Assembly (NCBI RefSeq): GCF_001429765.1
Contig: NZ_LMJB01000005.1
Coordinates: 64,549 to 128,548 of the forward strand
Source: Flavobacterium sp. Root901
Lineage (GTDB): Bacteria > Bacteroidota > Bacteroidia > Flavobacteriales > Flavobacteriaceae
Length of the DNA stretch: 64,000 nt
Direction of reading: 5' to 3'
Shown here: one piece after another, positions 15,223 through 23,057 of the stretch
Position numbering within the stretch: the first letter of the stretch is position 1
Layout: each line of letters starts with the position of its first letter
The notes under the pieces: generated by a model
The model's database searches: none
What the model saw: the letters and a program-made list of their open reading frames with translations, nothing else
What the model was told of the DNA's origin: nothing
Translations under genes and position numbers: made by a program

Positions 15223-15923
15223 AAGCAGCTTTAGAATCTCAAAACTGGGAAAATATCACCGAATCAATGCACGAAAACGGCTTTGCAATTCTTTCTAATG
15301 TTCTTAGCGACGAAGACTGCGAAGCTTTAAAGGCAGATTATCAAAACCCAAATTTATACCGAAAAACAGTTGTTATGGAGCGTTATCGGTTTGGACTTGG
15401 CGAATACAAATATTTCAATTATCCGCTTCCTGATTTGATTCAGAATATACGTTCTTCAATTTATCCGAAATTGGCTCCAATTGCAAATGCATGGATGAAA
15501 GCATTGAACATCAATACCGTTTATCCGGAAAAACATGAAGAATTATTAAAACAATGCCATGAAAATGATCAGCTAAAAGCGACCGTTTTAATTCTGAAAT
15601 ATGGAAAAAGCGGTTTTAATACTTTGCATCAGGATTTGTATGGAGATATTTATTTCCCTATTCAGATTGTACTTTTTCTTTCAGATCCCGATAAAGATTT
15701 TACCGGAGGAGAATTTGTGCTGACCCAGCAAACACCTCGTGCACAGTCTAAAGCAATTGTTCTGAAACCAAAAAAAGGAGATATTTTAGCTTTTACAACA
15801 AATTTCAGACCTGTAAAAGGAACTAAAGGATATTATCGCGTTAATATGAAACATGGCGTCAGCGAAATTCATTCTGGCGAACGTTATACGCTCGGAATTA
15901 TTTTTCATGATGCTTTAAGTTAA
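15219..15923 (+). CDS. 2OG-Fe(II) oxygenase (prokaryotic PF09859-like family)
   Basis: A 234-residue double-stranded beta-helix dioxygenase. The iron triad is visible as HQD (His137, Asp139) and MKHGVS (His212), with RYTLG (Arg222) as the 2-oxoglutarate anchor. DLYGDIYFPIQIVLFLSD and FTGGEFVL are family hallmarks. It differs from AlkB, which is encoded separately downstream. The family is often found near ada genes (from memory) and its substrate is unknown; in this setting a damaged nucleic acid or nucleotide is plausible. It overlaps the SDR gene by four bases. Confidence 0.82.
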   Translation: MKAALESQNWENITESMHENGFAILSNVLSDEDCEALKADYQNPNLYRKTVVMERYRFGLGEYKYFNYPLPDLIQNIRSSIYPKLAPIANAWMKALNINTVYPEKHEELLKQCHENDQLKATVLILKYGKSGFNTLHQDLYGDIYFPIQIVLFLSDPDKDFTGGEFVLTQQTPRAQSKAIVLKPKKGDILAFTTNFRPVKGTKGYYRVNMKHGVSEIHSGERYTLGIIFHDALS

Positions 15924-15925
15924 TC

Positions 15926-16008
15926 TTTTGCCGTGAATTTCGCTAATTATATTAATTCCGTTGGCTTTAAATCTCTGGTTTAAAAAATTTGTGAAATTCG
16001 TGGCAAAA
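15926..16008. repeat. Inverted repeat of a flavobacterial intergenic type
   Basis: Arms TTTTGCCGTGAATTTCGC (15926-15943) and GTGAAATTCGTGGCAAAA (15991-16008) are complementary except for three positions. The TTGCCACGAATTTCAC motif resembles dispersed repeats common in Flavobacterium intergenic regions. It separates the oxygenase gene from the zinc-domain/alkB pair and might attenuate transcription. Confidence 0.55.
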
Positions 16009-16026
16009 AATCACAAACACAGACGC

Positions 16027-16047
16027 ACTGTGGGACGTCTCCACAGT
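16027..16047. promoter_or_regulatory. Short palindrome before the zinc-domain/alkB pair
   Basis: ACTGTGG, GACGTCT, CCACAGT: a perfect 7-bp inverted repeat with a 7-base spacer, ending 17 bases before the ATG at 16065. It could be a hairpin over the ribosome-binding region or an operator. No TAnnTTTG box is seen here, so the pair may depend on read-through from the SDR promoter. Confidence 0.4.
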
Positions 16048-16064
16048 TTAAATGGGGCAATATT

Positions 16065-16310
16065 ATGATTTATCACAACAAAATTTCAGATTCTGAATTA
16101 CGAATTCAAATTAAAAAAGGCGAAATTTGCTTTGGTGGAAACCGAAAACTAAAAATCTACGGAACACTAAAATGTTCTTCCGGAAAAAGAATGAAACGCG
16201 AAAACCGGGTTTTCTTTTTATCTGAAAATGAAGCAAAAAAAAGCGGTTTCAGGCCTTGCGGACATTGCATGAAACCCGAATATTTAAAATGGAAAAATGG
16301 ACTTATTTAA
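16065..16310 (+). CDS. Stand-alone Ada-type metal-binding domain protein
   Basis: An 81-residue protein that matches the Ada methylphosphotriester-sensing zinc domain: KIYGTLKCSSGKRM, ENRVFF, and GFRPCGHCMKPEY, parallel to the E. coli ENVVFF and GFRPCKRC segments. It has exactly four cysteines (22, 37, 65, 68). In E. coli Ada the first pair is CxxxC; here it is split into ICFGG and KCSSG 15 residues apart, so the first pair of ligands is rearranged. In Ada one zinc Cys takes up the methyl group. The gene overlaps alkB by 14 bases, tying it to alkylation repair. Confidence 0.85.
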   Translation: MIYHNKISDSELRIQIKKGEICFGGNRKLKIYGTLKCSSGKRMKRENRVFFLSENEAKKSGFRPCGHCMKPEYLKWKNGLI

Positions 16311-16905
16311 TCCTGAAACAGACGAAAACACCAATTTGCTTCCGAAAGACGGAACGGTTAATTATTACGGAAAATTATTCCCGAGAGAAAAAGCCGATTT
16401 CTATCGTGATACTTTATTGAATACAATTGAATGGAAAAATGACGAAGCCATTATCTTCGGAAAATTAATTTTAACGAAACGAAAAGTGGCCTGGTACGGC
16501 GATCAGGAATTTGAATATACTTATTCGAATACGACTAAAAAAGCACTTCCATGGACTGCTGAACTTTTAGAATTAAAGAAAACAATTGAAGAGAAAACCG
16601 GAGAAACTTTTAATTCCTGTTTACTTAATTTATATCATTCCGGAGAAGAAGGAATGGCATGGCACAGCGATGCCGAAAAAGATTTGAAAAAAAATGGCGC
16701 CATTGGTTCTGTGAGTTTTGGTGCAGAACGAAAATTTGCCTTTAAACATAAACAAACCAAAGAAACAGTTTCTTTGATTCTCGAACATGGAAGTTTATTG
16801 GTAATGAAAGACGAAACCCAAACCTATTGGCTGCATCGTTTACCGCCAACAAAAACAACTCAAAAACCCAGAGTTAATTTAACTTTCAGGACAATTGTAA
16901 GATAA
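16297..16905 (+). CDS. alkB: AlkB-type alpha-ketoglutarate-dependent DNA dioxygenase
   Basis: A 202-residue oxygenase that removes N1-methyladenine and N3-methylcytosine lesions by oxidative demethylation. The iron triad is HSD (His123, Asp125) and LHRLP (His180); RVNLTFR (Arg192, Asn194, Arg198) is the signature RxNxTxR motif that binds 2-oxoglutarate. NLYHSGEEGMAWH matches the AlkB/ALKBH2 N-Y-Y..G.D.I.WH region with small changes. It overlaps the zinc-domain gene and is the last gene of the repair island, convergent with the yjbR-type gene 4 bases away. Confidence 0.93.
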   Translation: MDLFNPETDENTNLLPKDGTVNYYGKLFPREKADFYRDTLLNTIEWKNDEAIIFGKLILTKRKVAWYGDQEFEYTYSNTTKKALPWTAELLELKKTIEEKTGETFNSCLLNLYHSGEEGMAWHSDAEKDLKKNGAIGSVSFGAERKFAFKHKQTKETVSLILEHGSLLVMKDETQTYWLHRLPPTKTTQKPRVNLTFRTIVR

Positions 16906-16909
16906 GGTT

Positions 16910-17230
16910 TTATTTCTTTTTTGCTGCTGCATTATTGTAAGATAGAAGCAAAGCATCTTTAAGCATATCTGATGGAACTTTGGCCAGATCTACAATAGTC
17001 CAGCCTTGTTTGCCCCACTTATTTGGAACGGGATAAAAAATCATTTCGCTTGATGCACAGAAAACCGACTGTTCAATTTCACTGAGTTTTAAAACACTTT
17101 GATTATTTTTCACATCAATTGTGGCAAATATTTTTTTCTTTATTCTAAAGGAAATTTTATCAAAATGCGGCACTTCTTCTGCATCCGCAAATGCCAAGGC
17201 TAGTTTTCGAAATGTGTCTATACTTACCAT
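16910..17230 (-). CDS. MmcQ/YjbR family protein
   Basis: A 106-residue protein of the YjbR fold (double-wing, DNA-binding-like): FRKLALAFADAEEVPHFDKISFRIKKKIFATID, and the C-terminal WTIVDLAKVPSDMLKDALLLSY. The family has a CyaY-like fold and unclear function; some members bind DNA. It follows the Nudix-like regulator gene by 64 bases on the same strand, so they may be co-transcribed. The tail ends in AAAKKK. Confidence 0.85.
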   Translation of the reverse strand: MVSIDTFRKLALAFADAEEVPHFDKISFRIKKKIFATIDVKNNQSVLKLSEIEQSVFCASSEMIFYPVPNKWGKQGWTIVDLAKVPSDMLKDALLLSYNNAAAKKK

Positions 17231-17294
17231 AATTTATTTTTTAAATTATGAAATTGGTTACCAGCCTTGATTTAATCCATTTTTTAAAACTTCA

Positions 17295-18014
17295 TCATAT
17301 TTTTTTTTTGTCAAAAGAATATAAGTTTGGGGCCTTGTGCGCGACATTATTTTTCTTTTCGTCAAGCTTAGTCAGAATTCCAATGTTGGTTATTTTCCGC
17401 ATAAAATTTCTTCTGTCCAGTTTTTTGTCCAGAATTGTTTCATATAATTTTTGAAGTTCCGGCATTGTAAATTTTTCCGGAAGTAAATTATAACCAACCG
17501 GCATCAAATTTAATTCAGTTCTTAATGTATCTAAAGCTTTATCCAGGATTTCTTTGTGATCCAGAATGAGTTCAGGAACTTCTTTATGGTCTATCCATTC
17601 TATTATTTCACCTGAAGTTATTGGGTTAGGAACAATTTTCAAAAAGTCTACCAAAGCATAATAACCAATTGTTACAAAACGCTGCGTGAGCCATTTTCCT
17701 TTTTCAGGATCTATTTCTAAGTATTTTAAAACTTCAGCACCAAAATGATTATCGTTTCTTTTGATTTTTCCGAAGGTTGCAAACTGTCTTAAAAAAACGC
17801 CCTCAACACCTGTTCTCTCATTTAAAATTGTAACGGCAGCCGTGTCAATATCCTGATTTATGGGAATAAATCCGCCAGGCAAAGACCATTTTTCGCTATG
17901 CGGAACTTTAATCAAAAGCACTTTTAACTGATTATCATGAAACCCAAAAATAACACAGTCTATGGAAAGTCCCGGTTGGAAATTTTCATTATTTTCTATA
18001 ATAAATTTCAGCAT
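17295..18014 (-). CDS. Nudix-domain transcriptional regulator (NrtR-like)
   Basis: A 239-residue protein: an N-terminal Nudix fold (about 10-145) and a C-terminal winged helix (about 155-225; LPEKFTMPELQKLYETILDKKLDRRNFMRKI). The Nudix box is degenerate: GGFIPINQDIDTAAVTILNE lacks the catalytic REUXEE glutamates, as in NrtR/AraR-type regulators that bind ligands rather than hydrolyse them. In Bacteroidetes such proteins control sugar or NAD genes; no target is obvious here. The frame is open further upstream to 18089, but MLKFIIENNENF at 18014 matches the usual start of the family. Confidence 0.83.
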   Translation of the reverse strand: MLKFIIENNENFQPGLSIDCVIFGFHDNQLKVLLIKVPHSEKWSLPGGFIPINQDIDTAAVTILNERTGVEGVFLRQFATFGKIKRNDNHFGAEVLKYLEIDPEKGKWLTQRFVTIGYYALVDFLKIVPNPITSGEIIEWIDHKEVPELILDHKEILDKALDTLRTELNLMPVGYNLLPEKFTMPELQKLYETILDKKLDRRNFMRKITNIGILTKLDEKKNNVAHKAPNLYSFDKKKI

Positions 18015-18325
18015 TTGAGTTTTTGATTTATCCAACCTTACATTTAATTTAAACCTGCAATTTACTTTATTTTTTAAAAATTGCAGCATTTTTATAAACT
18101 GCTCGTCTTTTTTGATATTTATAAGAATAAAAAGAAAAGTGTGTAAATCACAATTTTAGTTAAAATTACAAAATGATTTAAAAAAAATAAGTACATTGCG
18201 TCATAATAACACATTTAAACATCAAATTGTTAAAATTAAAATTTTAATACAGAAAAAGATTACAATTTTATAGTTTTGTAATTTCTTTCAAAAAAAATAT
18301 TAATTAGAAATTAATATAAAAGAAT
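18015..18325. other. AT-rich divergent intergenic region
   Basis: About 310 bases between the Nudix-like regulator (-) and a small gene (+). It is very AT-rich, holds the + promoter at 18271-18278, and shows no convincing gene, though the regulator frame stays open to 18089. Confidence 0.5.
18271..18278 (+). promoter_or_regulatory. Bacteroidota-type promoter (-7 box)
   Basis: TAGTTTTG matches TAnnTTTG, 47 bases before the small gene at 18326. Confidence 0.45.
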
Positions 18326-18583
18326 ATGGTTGTCAATCCGTTAAAAAATATCAATAAAAAAATTAGAGCCAAAATCTGGACTTCTTTCGGATTTGTATCT
18401 AAAACCTATCTTTTGGAAGCTTCATTGAAGTATAGCGAAGAACAGGAAAAAATTTTCAATCAAATGATTGTTGAAACCGAAGCAAAAGATAAAAAAGCAA
18501 AACGTGAAGCTTTTGAAAAAGCTTTATGCGCATCTTACAAAGGTATTGGCGCTATGGACTTTATCCATACTGTTTTGAAATAA
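18326..18583 (+). CDS. Hypothetical protein, 85 residues
   Basis: A small, basic, mostly helical protein (VSKTYLLEASLKYSEEQEKIFNQ, then a KDKKAKREAFEKAL segment). No signal peptide, membrane segment or recognised domain. Own promoter and a clear terminator 28 bases downstream support a real single-gene unit. Function unknown. Confidence 0.65.
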   Translation: MVVNPLKNINKKIRAKIWTSFGFVSKTYLLEASLKYSEEQEKIFNQMIVETEAKDKKAKREAFEKALCASYKGIGAMDFIHTVLK

Positions 18584-18611
18584 TTTCATTCTTTATAATG
18601 ATCATATAAAG

Positions 18612-18640
18612 AACTTCACATTTAGTGAAGTTTTTTTTTA
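18612..18640 (+). terminator. Rho-independent terminator
   Basis: AACTTCAC pairs with GTGAAGTT around ATTTA, followed by a run of T. Confidence 0.85.
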
Positions 18641-18728
18641 CCATAAATTTCACAATTTTATTGGTTAAAATAGTTCATTATTAATTAATTTTAGCGATTT
18701 AAACGTAAGAATAAACATGTAAAAATAT

Positions 18729-20750
18729 ATGGAAAATACAATAGAATCAGAAAATTATAAAATTCAAAAACCAGAAAACTGGGCATCCATAATTACTGAT
18801 AATGAACTAATTGAATACATTCAGGAATCTGATTTTGCAAATAAACAAATTGAAGAAGGGCGGGATTTCTGTTTTTTTTTAGATAAAATCTATTACACGA
18901 GTGATGTCGAAAACAGCGAATATGCATGTGTCGCATATACACTCAATGAGCCTTCAAATTTAGAAAGTGCCTCTGTAAAAGACATTATTGTTGAAGAAAA
19001 TGAGACTTTTATCATACATAGAATCAGCGTGCTTAGAGATGGTGTTTTAATTGATAAAATACCTGACACAAAAATTAAAGTACTGGACAATGAAAATCAA
19101 AGTGAAGGCGGCGTTTTAAACAGTACTAAAAAAATAAATATTACTATAAAAGATTTACGTCTTTACGATATTTTAGTTACAGAAGATTCAAGAGTAAAAG
19201 TTTTTTCTGACCGCGATTTTCTTAGAAAAGAATATTTAAAATACGTTTATGTAACTCCAAGTACTTACTGGGCTTACGGAAATTATAAATTTTCTTTTAT
19301 CAATGACAGAAAAGCTCCAATTGCTTACAAAAAAACATTTTACAGAGATGAGAATGCAAACGTTTTGGATCCGGAAATTGGAATCTTGAAAAAAGGCGAA
19401 AGACTGGTAATCGAAAAAGAAAATTACATCAATTCTTTTGATGTAAACAGAGAAATTGCGCCTTATATAGATTTTGCAACAGACAGCAACTGGACTGATT
19501 TATCAAATTATATTTCTCCCTTGTATGAAGAAATTTACAGTAAATCTTCATTAAAAGAATTTGCTCCTAAACTGGCAGAAAAACTGGATGCTATTTCAGA
19601 TAAGGATGAACAGCTGCAATACGCTATAGATTATGTGCAAAATCATATATACTATATTTTTAATGCCGATGAAATGAATGGCCATAAACCGCAGGAGCCT
19701 TCTATAACCTACGAAAACAAACAGGGAGACTGCAAAGCTAAATCTGTTTTACTTAAAGTAGTTTTAGATTATCTAAACATTGATTCTTCTGTTATTTTGG
19801 TCAACTTCAATTCAGATCATTATATTAAACATTATCTGCCTTCGCTTCTTACTTTTAATCATGTTATCGTAAAAATAAATTATAAAGACGAAACCTATTT
19901 TATAGATGCTACAGCAAGAGATGAATTTGGACTGATTGAAAATCGCGGTTTTATTTACTTTATGCATTATCTGGAAGTAAAACCTAACCAGCAGTTACAA
20001 ATTAAAAAACCTTACAGATTCTCCTATTACGGTATTAACGAAAAAGTAGATTTTAACACGCAAAACAATAAAGGGCAGCTAAAACTTACGACTACCTACA
20101 AAGGTAACAGAGCCAATTACATGCGTAAATATTTTAAGAATACGAACAAACGAGAAATAATTGACAGCTGGAATAATTTCCTGTTTTATACCTTAAATTA
20201 TTCCAGTGACCGAAACGGAACTGATATAAGAACTATTTTTAATGACGCCGCAATTGAGATTGTAAGTGATGATAAAAAGCTAAACGAATTTACGATTCAA
20301 TATAGTGCTGCTATAGAAAATCCGTATTTTACAGATCCTCAGAACAACCGTTTCTTAATGTATTTTGACAGAAATGTAGTGAAAAATAATGCGCGTGATT
20401 TTATACATGCCGATATTCCGTTCTGGCATAATTTTGACAATGAAAAATACGAAATCAATCTTCACACTGATCAAACAATAGATACTCAGGAAAAATTTAC
20501 GGTTCAGGAAAGTACAATCAATAATCCATATTTTGATTTTACTAGCCGTAAAAAAGTAACTAAAAATGGAGCTTCAATATTTGTAGATTTTAAACCTTTG
20601 GTAAATTTAGAGATCCCGGCAGAAGATTTTGAGAAATTCAGAACAGATCACCATATTATCGCCGACAGTAATTTTGGTATTGGCATTGATATTATTGAAG
20701 ATGGTTTTCTAAACAAACTGAAATTCAATTTAAAAAAACACTTTAGATAA
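18729..20750 (+). CDS. DUF3857/transglutaminase-like protein
   Basis: A 673-residue protein. The N-terminal third looks like the beta-sandwich DUF3857 region (SVLRDGVLIDKIPDTKIKVL). About residues 290-410 form a transglutaminase-like domain with QGDCKAKSVLLK (Cys about 335), FNHVIVKI (His about 378) and YFIDATARDEFG (Asp about 394), a plausible Cys-His-Asp triad. The C-terminal part is beta-rich like DUF2569/DUF3858-type tails. No signal peptide is seen, unlike many relatives, so it should be cytoplasmic unless the start is further upstream. Peptide or protein crosslinking/hydrolysis is possible; function unknown. Confidence 0.75.
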   Translation: MENTIESENYKIQKPENWASIITDNELIEYIQESDFANKQIEEGRDFCFFLDKIYYTSDVENSEYACVAYTLNEPSNLESASVKDIIVEENETFIIHRISVLRDGVLIDKIPDTKIKVLDNENQSEGGVLNSTKKINITIKDLRLYDILVTEDSRVKVFSDRDFLRKEYLKYVYVTPSTYWAYGNYKFSFINDRKAPIAYKKTFYRDENANVLDPEIGILKKGERLVIEKENYINSFDVNREIAPYIDFATDSNWTDLSNYISPLYEEIYSKSSLKEFAPKLAEKLDAISDKDEQLQYAIDYVQNHIYYIFNADEMNGHKPQEPSITYENKQGDCKAKSVLLKVVLDYLNIDSSVILVNFNSDHYIKHYLPSLLTFNHVIVKINYKDETYFIDATARDEFGLIENRGFIYFMHYLEVKPNQQLQIKKPYRFSYYGINEKVDFNTQNNKGQLKLTTTYKGNRANYMRKYFKNTNKREIIDSWNNFLFYTLNYSSDRNGTDIRTIFNDAAIEIVSDDKKLNEFTIQYSAAIENPYFTDPQNNRFLMYFDRNVVKNNARDFIHADIPFWHNFDNEKYEINLHTDQTIDTQEKFTVQESTINNPYFDFTSRKKVTKNGASIFVDFKPLVNLEIPAEDFEKFRTDHHIIADSNFGIGIDIIEDGFLNKLKFNLKKHFR

Positions 20751-20770
20751 AAATCTATTTTTGTTATATA

Positions 20771-20800
20771 AAAAAAGCGGAGTTTACAGCTCCGCTTTTT
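20771..20800. terminator. Bidirectional terminator
   Basis: AAAAAAGCGGAG(T) pairs with (A)GCTCCGCTTTTT around a short loop. It ends the transglutaminase-like gene (+) and the whole polysaccharide operon (-). Confidence 0.85.
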
Positions 20801-20817
20801 CATTTTTAATTCTCTTA

Positions 20818-23043
20818 TTATTGCACTAATTCAAAATCAGATTTTAATTTAATATCAGCAGATGAAGTTCCGATCATTACTTCGAAATCTCCCGGCTCTG
20901 CATTCCATTCCAATTTATCATTATAAAAAGAAAGTTTTTCTTTGTCGATCGTAAACTCAATAGTTTTAGATTCTCCCGCATTTAATTTCACTTTTTGGAA
21001 ATCCCTTAGTTCTAAAACAGGTCTTACAACAGAACCAAATTTATCTTTCAGGTATAACTGTGCTACTTCTTCTCCGGCAGCTTTTCCAGTATTTGTTAAT
21101 TGAAAAGATACTTTGATCGTTTCATTGCTTTTGATTTTTGTCGAAGATAATTTCAAATCAGAATAACCGAATTTTGTATAACTCAAACCGTAACCAAATG
21201 GAAATTTTGGTGTCGTTGGCAAATCAATATAAGCCGATTTGTAAATTTTATTTTCATTTACAGAAGGTCTTCCTGTACTGAAATGATTGTAATAAATTGG
21301 GATTTGTCCCACTTCTCTTGGAAAAGTCATAGGCAGTTTTCCGGACGGATTGTAATCTCCAAACAAAACATCTGCAATAGCATTTCCTGCTTCAGTACCT
21401 AACCACCAAGTGTATAAAACCGCCGGAGCATTGTCTGCTGTCCAGTTAAAAATAAGCGGACGTCCTGCATTTACTAAAACAACAACAGGTTTTCCTGTAG
21501 CCTGAATTGCTTTTACCAAATCTTCCTGAACTCCGGGAATATGAAGATCGCTTCGGCTTTTTGCCTCTCCGCTCATATCATGTCTTTCTCCGATACTCAA
21601 AATAACAACATCAGCTTGTTTGGCAGTTGCAACTGCTTCAGCAAAGCCGTCTTTATTATCTCCTTCAATATCACATCCTTTTGCGTAAAGCAATTTTGTG
21701 TTTTTACCTACTTTATTTTGTAAACCATCCCACTGCGAAACGACCCATTTGCTATAATCAACATCCGGAAGTTCAACAGACCAGAATCCCATGTTGGCTT
21801 TGTATTCTTTTACCATTGGCCCGATAAAAGCAATAGTTTTCAGGTTTTTAGAAAGTGGTAATGTTTCATTTTCATTTTTCAATAAAACGATACTTTTTTG
21901 CGCTACTTCACGTGCGGCTTTTCTGTTTGCAGGGTCGTTTAAAACTTTTTCAGCTCTTTTTTCGTCTGAATACCTGTAAGGATCTTCAAACAATCCTAAT
22001 TCAAATTTCTTGCGAAGAATACGTTTTACGGCATCATCAACTAAATCAATAGATACTTTACCTTCTTTTATCAAGGCGGCTAAGTTGTAACGGTACGCAT
22101 TACTTTCCATATCCATATCACTTCCGGCAGTAATTGCAGAATAAGCAGCAGCTTTAAGGTCTTTCGAATATCCGTGAGCGACCATTTCGCCAATAGAACC
22201 CCAGTCAGAAACTACGAATCCCTGAAAGTTCCATTTTCCTTTCAAAATATCACGCTGTAAATGAGCATTTCCCGTTGCAGGAATTCCGTTTAAATCATTA
22301 AATGAATTCATAAATGTTGCAGCTCCGGCATCTAAAGCAGCTTTAAATGGAGGAAGATACGTTTCAAACAACATTCTTTCGCTCATGTCAACTGAATTAT
22401 AATCTCTTCCGCCTGTAGCAGCACCATACGCAGCAAAGTGCTTTACGCAGGCCATAACAGAATTTAAATCTCCCAGTTTATTTCCCTGAAATCCTTTTAC
22501 TCTTGCATAGGCGATTTTTGAACCCAGATAAGTATCTTCTCCTGCACCTTCCATCACTCTTCCCCAACGCGGATCACGTCCAATATCTACCATTGGAGCA
22601 AAAGTCCAGTGAATACCGCTTGCCGCAGCTTCTGTAGCAGCAACTCTTGCCGCCATTTCAATTGCCGGCAAATCCCAGCTAGCAGCTTCTGCCAGCGGAA
22701 TTGGAAATGTTGTTTTATATCCGTGAATAACATCCTGACCAAATAACAACGGAATTTTAAGACGCGACTGCATAGCCAGCTCCTGATATTGTCTGGTATA
22801 TTTTGTTCCGATGATATTCAGCATCGAACCAATTAAACCTTGTTTGATTTCTGTTTGTTTGTTAGGATTAATTGTAATGGGTCCCGTTGCCTGATTATCA
22901 CCTGTGTATTGATTAAGCTGGCCAATTTTTTCTTCCAGTGTCATTTTCTTCAACAGATCGTTCACTTTTTGATCTATTGTCTGCTGTTGTGCCATCGCAA
23001 GAAGCGAAGCCATCAACAATGCAAATGTGGTTATTTTTTTCAT
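20818..23043 (-). CDS. GH3 beta-glucosidase
   Basis: A 741-residue secreted glycoside hydrolase family 3 enzyme of the BglX layout: signal peptide (MKKITTFALLMASLLAMAQ), catalytic TIM barrel with FKGFVVSDWGS-like nucleophile motif (FVVSDWGSIGEM, Asp near 279), the alpha/beta sandwich with KNENETLPLSK and GERHDMSGEAKSRSDL (acid/base region), and a C-terminal fibronectin-III-like domain (EVAQLYLKD...VRPVLELRDFQKV). It should release glucose from beta-glucan oligosaccharides in the periplasm. It is the last gene of the polysaccharide operon, 14 bases after a GH30 gene. The open frame extends to 23064, but that would overlap the previous gene and precede the signal peptide; 23043 is the better start. 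Confidence 0.93.
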   Translation of the reverse strand: MKKITTFALLMASLLAMAQQQTIDQKVNDLLKKMTLEEKIGQLNQYTGDNQATGPITINPNKQTEIKQGLIGSMLNIIGTKYTRQYQELAMQSRLKIPLLFGQDVIHGYKTTFPIPLAEAASWDLPAIEMAARVAATEAAASGIHWTFAPMVDIGRDPRWGRVMEGAGEDTYLGSKIAYARVKGFQGNKLGDLNSVMACVKHFAAYGAATGGRDYNSVDMSERMLFETYLPPFKAALDAGAATFMNSFNDLNGIPATGNAHLQRDILKGKWNFQGFVVSDWGSIGEMVAHGYSKDLKAAAYSAITAGSDMDMESNAYRYNLAALIKEGKVSIDLVDDAVKRILRKKFELGLFEDPYRYSDEKRAEKVLNDPANRKAAREVAQKSIVLLKNENETLPLSKNLKTIAFIGPMVKEYKANMGFWSVELPDVDYSKWVVSQWDGLQNKVGKNTKLLYAKGCDIEGDNKDGFAEAVATAKQADVVILSIGERHDMSGEAKSRSDLHIPGVQEDLVKAIQATGKPVVVLVNAGRPLIFNWTADNAPAVLYTWWLGTEAGNAIADVLFGDYNPSGKLPMTFPREVGQIPIYYNHFSTGRPSVNENKIYKSAYIDLPTTPKFPFGYGLSYTKFGYSDLKLSSTKIKSNETIKVSFQLTNTGKAAGEEVAQLYLKDKFGSVVRPVLELRDFQKVKLNAGESKTIEFTIDKEKLSFYNDKLEWNAEPGDFEVMIGTSSADIKLKSDFELVQ

Positions 23044-23057
23044 GAATTTGATTTTGG

